Under the pieces are notes generated by a model, which was not told the origin of the DNA, ran no database searches, and saw only the letters and a program-made list of their open reading frames with translations. A program made the translations under genes and the position numbers. This document shows, in pieces, positions 1 through 4,263 of a stretch of DNA of 5,559 bases. The stretch is from Armatimonadota bacterium (GTDB taxonomy: Bacteria; Armatimonadota; Chthonomonadetes; Chthonomonadales; Chthonomonadaceae), in contig JAPLCR010000637.1 in the NCBI GenBank assembly GCA_026392135.1, positions 2,375-7,933 of the forward strand, read 5' to 3'. The stretch's first letter is position 1. Every line of letters starts with the position of its first letter.

Positions 1-71
1 GGGACGGGGGTGAGGGCTTCTGGTGTTCAAATGGAACACTTATTCTGACGCGATTCCCTAAGGTCTTATTG
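1..71. other. non-coding flank downstream of uvrB
   Basis: This is the 3' side of uvrB up to the left edge of the window. It has a G-rich start, no open frame that can be assigned, and one short perfect palindrome (listed separately). No intrinsic terminator for uvrB is visible: reading leftward after the uvrB stop there is no GC-rich stem followed by a T run. The region may include the control region of a gene beyond the left edge, but nothing here proves it. Confidence 0.5.
23..39. repeat. short perfect inverted repeat GTGTTC-N5-GAACAC
   Basis: The two 6-bp arms, GTGTTC at 23-28 and GAACAC at 34-39, are exact reverse complements separated by AAATG. This shape suits a dimeric repressor site, or a small hairpin in the uvrB 3' untranslated RNA. 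No T run follows on either strand, so it does not look like an intrinsic terminator. The arms contain GTTC/GAAC, but in the opposite order to the Gram-positive LexA box (GAAC-N4-GTTC), so it cannot be called an SOS box. No second copy was noticed at the uvrB promoter. Confidence 0.45.
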
Positions 72-2156
72 TCACTTACGTCCGCGTGATGATTTGGGGG
101 TGTAGGCGATTTTGTCTTTGCCGAGAGCGGAGGTGCTTTCGTCCTTGCCCACCTGACTCGCGGGGGCGAACTTGCGAAGCGACTGCACTTCATCGCGCAG
201 TTCGGCGGCGTACTCAAAGTTCAGTGCCCGCGCCGCCTCCTTCATCTCCTTCTCCAGTTGTCGAATCACCTCTTCCACCTGACTAATCGACATGGTGGAG
301 GGGTCTGATTTCAGGCGCTTCGTGGTATTCGTTGCGCTATACTCCGCCTTCTCCTCCGCCACCCGCTCCGACTGAATAAGTTCGCGTACCGCCTTTTTCA
401 CCGTCTGCGGCGTGATGCCGTGTAGAACGTTGTAGGCTATCTGCTTCTCGCGCCGTCGGTTCGTCTCCGCGATAGCCCGCTCCATGCTCCCCGTCAGGTT
501 ATCCGCGTACATAATAACCTGCCCCTCCACGTTTCGGGCGGCGCGTCCCACCGTCTGGATGAGGGCGGTCTCTGAGCGCAGGAAGCCCTCTTTGTCCGCG
601 TCTAGTATCGCAACTAGCGACACTTCCGGAAGGTCTAGCCCTTCGCGCAGGAGGTTGATACCGACTATCACATCGTGAACACCGAGTCGTAGGTTTCTGA
701 GTATCTCAGTGCGCTCCAACGTCTTTACGTCGGAGTGCAGGTAGTTGACCTTGATTTTGAGGTCTTCTAGGTACTCGGTGAGGTCTTCCGCCATCTTCTT
801 CGTCAGCGTTGTGACCAGTATGCGCTCCTCTCGCGCAACCCGTATCCGAATCTGCTCAATAAGGTCGTCAATCTGCCCTTTGGTAGGCTTAATCACAATT
901 TCGGGGTCAATCAGCCCCGTCGGGCGAATTATCTGCTCAACAATCTGCTCGCTGTTCTCCTTTTCAAAAACCGCAGGGGTCGCCGATACAAAGATAACCT
1001 GATTCAGCCGCTCCTGTAGCTCATGGAACTTGAGCGGGCGGTTGTCGGCGGCGGAAGGAAGGCGGAAGCCATACTCAATCAGCGTGTCTTTTCGCGCCTT
1101 GTCGCCGTTGTACATACCGCGCAGTTGCGGCAGAGTCTGGTGGCTCTCATCCACCACAAATAGAAAGTCATCTGGAAAGTAGTCGAAAAGAGTGTTCGGT
1201 GCGGTTCCGGGTTCGCGCCCGTCAAGGAATCGGGAGTAGTTTTCGATACCGGAACAGAAGCCAAGTTCCCGTATCATCTCAAGGTCGAAGCGGGTTCTCT
1301 GCTCAATGCGTTGCGCCTCCAGAAGCAGGTTCCGTGTTTTGTACCACGCCATGCGCTCCTGTAGCTCCTTCTCTATCTCCTCCATAGCAATTTGCAGTTT
1401 CTCTTCTGAGGCGACGAAGTGGCTGGCGGGGAAGACGGTGATGTGGTCGCGTTCGCCCCTCACCTCTCCGGTAACGGGGTCGGCGATAGTGATCTTCTCC
1501 ACCTCATCCCCAAAGAAGGAGATACGGATAACGACCTCTTCATCGGCGGGCTGTATCTCTAGGGTATCGCCGCGCACGCGAAAGGTTCCCCGTGAGAGTT
1601 CAAGGTTATTGCGCGTAAACTGCATATCTATCAGGCGGTGCAGAGCCTCATCCCTGTCCAATGTTGCCCCTTTATGGAACACCTGCACTATTTTCTTATA
1701 CTCTTCGGGGGAGCCTAGCCCGTAGATACAAGAGACGGAGGCGACGACAATCACATCTCGCCGCTCTAATATAGACTGGGTGGAGGAGTGCCGTAGGCGG
1801 TTTATCTCGTCGTTCACCTGACTGTCTTTTTCTATAAAGGTGTCGGTTCGAGGAATGTAGGCTTCGGGCTGATAGTAGTCGTAGTAGGAGACGAAGTACT
1901 CGACGGCGTTGTCAGGGAAGAAGTCGCGGAACTCGGAGCAGAGTTGCGCGGCGAGCGTTTTGTTGTGCGCGATAACGAGCGTGGGGCGTTGTACCGCCTG
2001 AATCACGTTGGCGATTGTGAAGGTCTTACCGGTTCCAGTAGCACCTAGCAGAGTCTGGAAACGCTTCTCCTCCCTCAAACCCTTCACGAGATTTTCAATC
2101 GCGAGGGGCTGGTCGCCAGCGGGTGTATAGTCGGACTTGAGGTTGAAAAGAGACAC
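72..2156 (-). CDS. uvrB: UvrB, excinuclease ABC subunit B
   Basis: UvrB is the damage-verifying helicase-like subunit of nucleotide excision repair. It is loaded by UvrA, clamps one strand with its beta-hairpin, then recruits UvrC for incision in the cytoplasm. With the GTG at 2154-2156 as residue 1 the protein has 694 residues, normal for the family. Visible motifs in order are: Walker A GATGTGKT (38-45); the tyrosine-rich beta-hairpin with YYDYYQPEAYIP (about 91-102); DESH Walker B/motif II (336-339); SATP motif III (391-394); GINLLREGLDLPE (499-511); QTVGRAARN motif VI with the arginine finger (534-542); and a C-terminal UVR domain for UvrC contact (about 624-663). A short Ser/Lys-rich tail of about 30 residues follows. 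The GTG start is preferred because GGAAGGAG lies 7 nt upstream and the family N-terminus (FxLxSDYxPAGDQP) begins there. An in-frame ATG eight codons earlier (2178-2180) has no SD. All key motifs are intact. Confidence 0.98.
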   Translation of the reverse strand: MSLFNLKSDYTPAGDQPLAIENLVKGLREEKRFQTLLGATGTGKTFTIANVIQAVQRPTLVIAHNKTLAAQLCSEFRDFFPDNAVEYFVSYYDYYQPEAYIPRTDTFIEKDSQVNDEINRLRHSSTQSILERRDVIVVASVSCIYGLGSPEEYKKIVQVFHKGATLDRDEALHRLIDMQFTRNNLELSRGTFRVRGDTLEIQPADEEVVIRISFFGDEVEKITIADPVTGEVRGERDHITVFPASHFVASEEKLQIAMEEIEKELQERMAWYKTRNLLLEAQRIEQRTRFDLEMIRELGFCSGIENYSRFLDGREPGTAPNTLFDYFPDDFLFVVDESHQTLPQLRGMYNGDKARKDTLIEYGFRLPSAADNRPLKFHELQERLNQVIFVSATPAVFEKENSEQIVEQIIRPTGLIDPEIVIKPTKGQIDDLIEQIRIRVAREERILVTTLTKKMAEDLTEYLEDLKIKVNYLHSDVKTLERTEILRNLRLGVHDVIVGINLLREGLDLPEVSLVAILDADKEGFLRSETALIQTVGRAARNVEGQVIMYADNLTGSMERAIAETNRRREKQIAYNVLHGITPQTVKKAVRELIQSERVAEEKAEYSATNTTKRLKSDPSTMSISQVEEVIRQLEKEMKEAARALNFEYAAELRDEVQSLRKFAPASQVGKDESTSALGKDKIAYTPKSSRGRK

Positions 2157-2163
2157 GTAATCA

Positions 2164-2171
2164 CTCCTTCC
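2164..2171 (-). promoter_or_regulatory. uvrB ribosome binding site
   Basis: On the minus strand GGAAGGAG is followed by a 7-nt spacer (TGATTAC) and then GTG. This is a near-ideal Shine-Dalgarno sequence. It decides the start at 2156 over the ATG at 2178-2180, since that ATG lies upstream of this site and would have no SD of its own. Confidence 0.85.
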
Positions 2172-2180
2172 GCAAAACAT

Positions 2181-2364
2181 ATATCAAGAGAAAAACCTAG
2201 ATATTAGTATACTCTATTGAAGGGGGATTAGAGGAAGGGGGTTGCAGGACATTTTTGATTTTTCGGGCACTCAGTGTGCAGATTTCTGGGCAAATCGGGT
2301 ATGTAAAATGCAGGGTTTTGCAGTGAAATAGGGGTTTCGCACGCTTCCTCCCTCCCCTCTGCGG
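2181..2364. other. divergent intergenic region, uvrB side, no gene seen
   Basis: No coding frame of any credible length is seen between the uvrB leader and the methyltransferase promoter. The stretch holds a purine-rich run (2220-2241, with two G5 tracts), a weak small palindrome (CACTCAGTG, about 2269-2277), four copies of TGCAG beginning at 2243, 2277, 2309 and 2319, and a pyrimidine tract (2343-2360) directly upstream of TATAAT. It presumably carries the control sites of the two divergent transcripts. Confidence 0.5.
2206..2211 (-). promoter_or_regulatory. possible uvrB -10 element
   Basis: TATACT on the minus strand (5 of 6 match to TATAAT) lies about 50 bp upstream of the uvrB GTG, inside the 8-bp palindrome AGTATACT (2206-2213). 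At the standard 17-18 bp spacing the upstream hexamer is CCTCTA or TCCTCT, a poor -35. This could therefore be a weak or activator-dependent promoter, or a chance match. No recognisable LexA box surrounds it. Confidence 0.3.
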
Positions 2365-2370
2365 TATAAT
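2342..2370 (+). promoter_or_regulatory. promoter with perfect -10 TATAAT for short ORF and methyltransferase
   Basis: A perfect TATAAT occupies 2365-2370. The candidate -35 at 17-bp spacing is CGCTTC (2342-2347), a weak match within a pyrimidine-rich stretch. The transcript would start near 2376-2378, which coincides with the ATG at 2377. That is the classic layout of a leaderless mRNA. It is the best -10 element on this strand upstream of the methyltransferase, and would give its mRNA a leader of about 107 nt. The -10 is seen directly; promoter activity is inferred. Confidence 0.5.
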
Positions 2371-2376
2371 GACGAA

Positions 2377-2439
2377 ATGGCTTTGAACGCTCCTCTACGC
2401 CGCCCTATTAAATGGACAGGGCGTAAGCGAACTATCTAA
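2377..2439 (+). CDS. 20-codon upstream ORF resembling a D12-class DNA adenine methyltransferase N-terminus
   Basis: An ATG 6 nt after TATAAT opens a 20-codon frame ending in TAA (2437-2439), 44 nt before the methyltransferase start. It has no SD and would have to be read as a leaderless message. The peptide is strongly basic, and its core RRPIKWTGRKR resembles the N-terminal AdoMet-binding signature of D12-class (Dam-type, PF02086) adenine methyltransferases, typically KWxGxK near residues 5-20. Two readings are possible: a translated leader peptide that influences the downstream stems, or the stub of a D12 methyltransferase lost by deletion. After the stop, none of the three frames continues with recognisable D12 sequence. 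It may also be chance. Homology is judged by eye only. Confidence 0.35.
   Translation: MALNAPLRRPIKWTGRKRTI
2383..2411 (+). promoter_or_regulatory. possible second promoter TTGAAC-N17-TATTAA
   Basis: TTGAAC (2383-2388) and TATTAA (2406-2411) are separated by exactly 17 bp. Each matches consensus at 4 of 6 positions. The predicted transcript would begin near 2418, in the right arm of the CGCCCT/AGGGCG repeat, which brackets this -10. Both elements lie inside the upstream short ORF, so they may be incidental. Confidence 0.3.
2401..2423 (+). repeat. inverted repeat CGCCCT-N11-AGGGCG
   Basis: CGCCCT (2401-2406) and AGGGCG (2418-2423) are exact reverse complements around an 11-nt AT-richer loop. 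As RNA this gives a GC-rich 6-bp hairpin. CGC (2398-2400) could extend it by pairing with GCG (2427-2429) across a 3-nt bulge. As DNA it is an operator-like palindrome spanning the possible -10 TATTAA. It lies wholly within the 20-codon ORF, so a ribosome reading that ORF would melt it. No U run follows, so it is not a terminator. Confidence 0.45.
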
Positions 2440-2482
2440 GAGGCTCATGCCCAGAGGCTTGTTGGGAAAGGACTAAACGCCC
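2419..2482 (+). promoter_or_regulatory. competing long-range stem GGGCGT/ACGCCC over the methyltransferase start region
   Basis: GGGCGT (2419-2424) is exactly complementary to ACGCCC (2477-2482), which lies between the SD and the GTG at 2484. Five bases of its left strand are shared with the right arm of the 2401-2423 hairpin, so the two stems exclude each other. Inside the enclosed loop CCCA (2450-2453) can pair with TGGG (2463-2466), and a 7-nt direct repeat AGAGGCT occurs at 2439-2445 and 2453-2459. The pairings are visible in the sequence; a regulatory function is inferred. Confidence 0.35.
2467..2472 (+). promoter_or_regulatory. ribosome binding site of the methyltransferase-nuclease gene
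   Basis: AAAGGA lies 11 nt upstream of the GTG at 2484, a slightly long spacing that suggests modest initiation. The spacer contains the ACGCCC strand of the competing stem. No ATG, GTG or TTG exists further upstream in this frame before the in-frame stop at 2424-2426, so the GTG is the only reasonable start. Confidence 0.55.
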
Positions 2483-2483
2483 C

Positions 2484-4121
2484 GTGAATACGCTCTACTT
2501 CGGCGATAATCTGGATGTGCTAAAAAAACACGTACCTGATGAATCCGTAGACCTTGTCTACCTTGACCCGCCTTTTAACTCAAGCCGAGATTATAACGTG
2601 CTTTTCAAAGAGCAGAGCGGACACGAAAGCCCGGCGCAGATGAAAGCCTTTGGCGATACGTGGAACTGGGCAGGGGCGATGGACGCATGGGAACATTTCC
2701 CCGAACTATGCCCGAACCCCAAGGTCATTGAACTGATGCACGGGTTTCATAATGCGATAGGCGAGAATGATGTGATGGCGTATCTCGTGATGATGGCGCC
2801 CCGTCTCTACCAACTCCATCGCGTTCTAAAGTCTACGGGAAGCCTCTATCTTCATTGCGACCCCACCGCATCCCACTATCTCAAACTCATCTTAGACGGC
2901 ATCTTTGGAGCGCGAAACTATCGGAATGAAATATCGTGGCGACGCTCTAACCCGAAGAGCCACGGTTCTTTAAATTTCCCCAACTGCCGTGACATCATTT
3001 TCCGATACTCAAAAACGGAAAAATGTACATTCAACAAAATTTTCATGGAACATAACCCAGACTATGTGGCAAGTGCCTACAAACATTTGGATTCCGACGG
3101 TCGAAGATACCGCCTACTACCTCTGCTCAATCCAAACGACAATCGCCCCAACCTGACTTATGAGTTTTTGGGCGTTACCCGTGTATGGCGCTGGACAAAA
3201 GAGAGGATGCAAAGGGCTTATGAGGATGGCGTTGTCGTTCAACTAAAACCCGGCGCAGTTCCTCAGTACAAAAAATACCTTGAGGATTCGCTGGGGCGCA
3301 CGATTACGAATGACTGGCACGACATTCAGCAACCCTCGCCAAAAGAGGCTTTAGGCTATCCGACACAGAAGCCCCTAGCCCTCCTAGAGCGCATTATCGC
3401 AACCTCAAGCAACCCCGGCGACGTGGTTCTCGACCCCTTCTGTGGTTGCGGCACGGCAGTTGTAGAGGCGCAAGAGTTGAAACGCGCATGGATAGGGGTA
3501 GACATTACTCCTATCGCTACGAGTCTCGTTCAACAACGCCTCAAAAGCGCTCACGGCGCGATTGACGTAAGGCTCAAGAGCAAGGACGACCCGATAGACC
3601 GTTCCGTTTTCGCTGTTGTAGGGCTTCCTACCGACATGGCGGGAGCGCGTATGCTCTACGATAAAGACAGTACGCACAAAGATTTCGAGATGTGGGCGGT
3701 GGGCTTAGTTCCCGCCATTCCCCAAGAGAAGAAGGGCGCGGACTCCGGTATAGACGGTATCGCCTATATCCATGACAACCCCAAGAAGCCCTCCAAAGCC
3801 ATTATACAGGTCAAGGGCGGACACGCTACCGTTGCACAGCTACGCGACTTACGGGGCGTAATGGTGAGAGAAAAGGCGCAACTCGGCTTCTTTATTACCC
3901 TAGAGCCGCCCACTCAACCTATGAAAAACGAAGCCGCTTCCGCTGGTTACTACCAACCGCCCTCTGGCGTGGGGCGCCGCGTGGAGTGCGTACAGATACG
4001 CACGATTGAGGAGCTGTTGCAAGGAAGAGAGTTTGACTTCCCGCTCTATGGCGCGAATGTCTCGTTCAAGGAGGCGGAACGCCTACAGAAAGAGGTGGGG
4101 CAAGAGGAACTAAAACTGTAG
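2484..4121 (+). CDS. DNA methyltransferase fused to an Mrr-like restriction endonuclease domain
   Basis: The 545-residue protein reads as two domains. Residues 1 to about 360 are a beta-group N6-adenine/N4-cytosine methyltransferase (PF01555 type). Catalytic motif IV DPPF is at 28-31, followed by a variable segment (about 150-285) that probably recognises the target, then GYPTQKP (291-297), the AdoMet-binding motif I LDPFCGCGT (316-324) and WIGVD (336-340). DPPF rather than SPPY favours adenine-N6 methylation. Residues about 375-515 form a PD-(D/E)XK fold of Mrr type: GADSGIDG (418-425) supplies Asp424, and IIQVKGG (440-446) supplies the Gln442-x-Lys444 variant usual in Mrr-like nucleases. 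A conserved RDLRGVMVREKAQLGFFITLE region follows (454-474). The GTG start gives the family N-terminus (MNTLYFGDNLDVL). All motifs look intact. The likely role is single-chain restriction-modification of foreign DNA, with specificity unknown. A methyltransferase whose nuclease domain acts only on certain modified or unmodified DNA is also possible. The 142-bp gap to lon has no clear terminator. Confidence 0.9.
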   Translation: MNTLYFGDNLDVLKKHVPDESVDLVYLDPPFNSSRDYNVLFKEQSGHESPAQMKAFGDTWNWAGAMDAWEHFPELCPNPKVIELMHGFHNAIGENDVMAYLVMMAPRLYQLHRVLKSTGSLYLHCDPTASHYLKLILDGIFGARNYRNEISWRRSNPKSHGSLNFPNCRDIIFRYSKTEKCTFNKIFMEHNPDYVASAYKHLDSDGRRYRLLPLLNPNDNRPNLTYEFLGVTRVWRWTKERMQRAYEDGVVVQLKPGAVPQYKKYLEDSLGRTITNDWHDIQQPSPKEALGYPTQKPLALLERIIATSSNPGDVVLDPFCGCGTAVVEAQELKRAWIGVDITPIATSLVQQRLKSAHGAIDVRLKSKDDPIDRSVFAVVGLPTDMAGARMLYDKDSTHKDFEMWAVGLVPAIPQEKKGADSGIDGIAYIHDNPKKPSKAIIQVKGGHATVAQLRDLRGVMVREKAQLGFFITLEPPTQPMKNEAASAGYYQPPSGVGRRVECVQIRTIEELLQGREFDFPLYGANVSFKEAERLQKEVGQEELKL

Positions 4122-4220
4122 CCGCTGATACCCAATCGAATCCGAGGCTTAGGTCATGAATGGCTCGCCTTTTGCAAACTGACACGCGCAAGCAGGAATT
4201 TCAAGCCGACTGACTAATAG

Positions 4221-4246
4221 AACCGTGTAATCAGAATTTTACGGTT
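4221..4246 (+). repeat. imperfect inverted repeat upstream of lon
   Basis: AACCGT (4221-4226) is the exact reverse complement of ACGGTT (4241-4246). Letting two bases bulge out extends the stem to 8 bp: AACCGT(GT)AA with TTACGGTT around an 8-nt loop. It ends two bases before the lon SD. It does not match CIRCE (TTAGCACTC-N9-GAGTGCTAA) or HAIR (CTTGAGT-N7-ACTCAAG), the operators often found at heat-shock genes. It could be an operator or an mRNA leader hairpin. Confidence 0.3.
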
Positions 4247-4247
4247 T

Positions 4248-4254
4248 AGAGAGG
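4248..4254 (+). promoter_or_regulatory. lon ribosome binding site
   Basis: AGAGAGG is followed by a 9-nt spacer and then ATG at 4264. An in-frame stop at 4228-4230, with no start codon between it and 4264, makes this ATG the earliest possible start. Confidence 0.65.
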
Positions 4255-4263
4255 CTACCCAAT

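Larger units (their letters stand above)
4122..4263. other. intergenic gap between methyltransferase gene and lon
   Basis: This 142-bp gap has no gene and no convincing intrinsic terminator. The nearest candidate, CGAG (4143-4146) with CTCG (4164-4167) before CCTTTT, has only a 4-bp stem. Possible -10 words are TAATAG (4215-4220) and TGTAAT (4226-4231), but neither has a recognisable -35. TTGCAA at 4172-4177 is badly spaced for both. lon may have its own weak or alternative-sigma promoter here, or receive read-through from the upstream gene. Confidence 0.45.

Noticed and set aside
1306..1725. Plus-strand open frame of 139 codons antisense to uvrB
   Set aside because: It lies entirely inside uvrB, is Ser/Arg-rich low-complexity in translation with no recognisable domain, and is the shadow of a well-supported gene.
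2157..2180. uvrB starting at the ATG at 2178-2180 (eight extra residues)
   Set aside because: That ATG has no SD upstream, whereas GGAAGGAG lies 7 nt before the GTG at 2154-2156 and the conserved UvrB N-terminus begins right there.
2220..2241. G-quadruplex in the purine-rich run
   Set aside because: Only two G5 tracts are present, separated by a 10-nt A/G-rich segment without further G3 tracts, which is not enough for an intramolecular quadruplex call.
2427..2484. Programmed frameshift joining the 20-codon ORF to the methyltransferase
   Set aside because: The frames overlap only at 2427-2439 and no slippery heptamer is present. The methyltransferase family N-terminus begins exactly at the GTG, so no fusion is needed.
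2692..2714. GAAC-containing direct repeats near 2692-2714 as a LexA-type site
   Set aside because: They lie within the coding sequence of the methyltransferase domain, are direct rather than inverted, and follow from codon choice.
3405..3677. Minus-strand open frame of 90 codons inside the methyltransferase-nuclease gene
   Set aside because: It is antisense to motif I and the nuclease domain start, has no recognisable features, and is explained as a shadow frame.
4143..4174. Intrinsic terminator after the methyltransferase gene
   Set aside because: The best stem (CGAG/CTCG) is only 4 bp with a long loop, and the T run is only four bases, which is not convincing.
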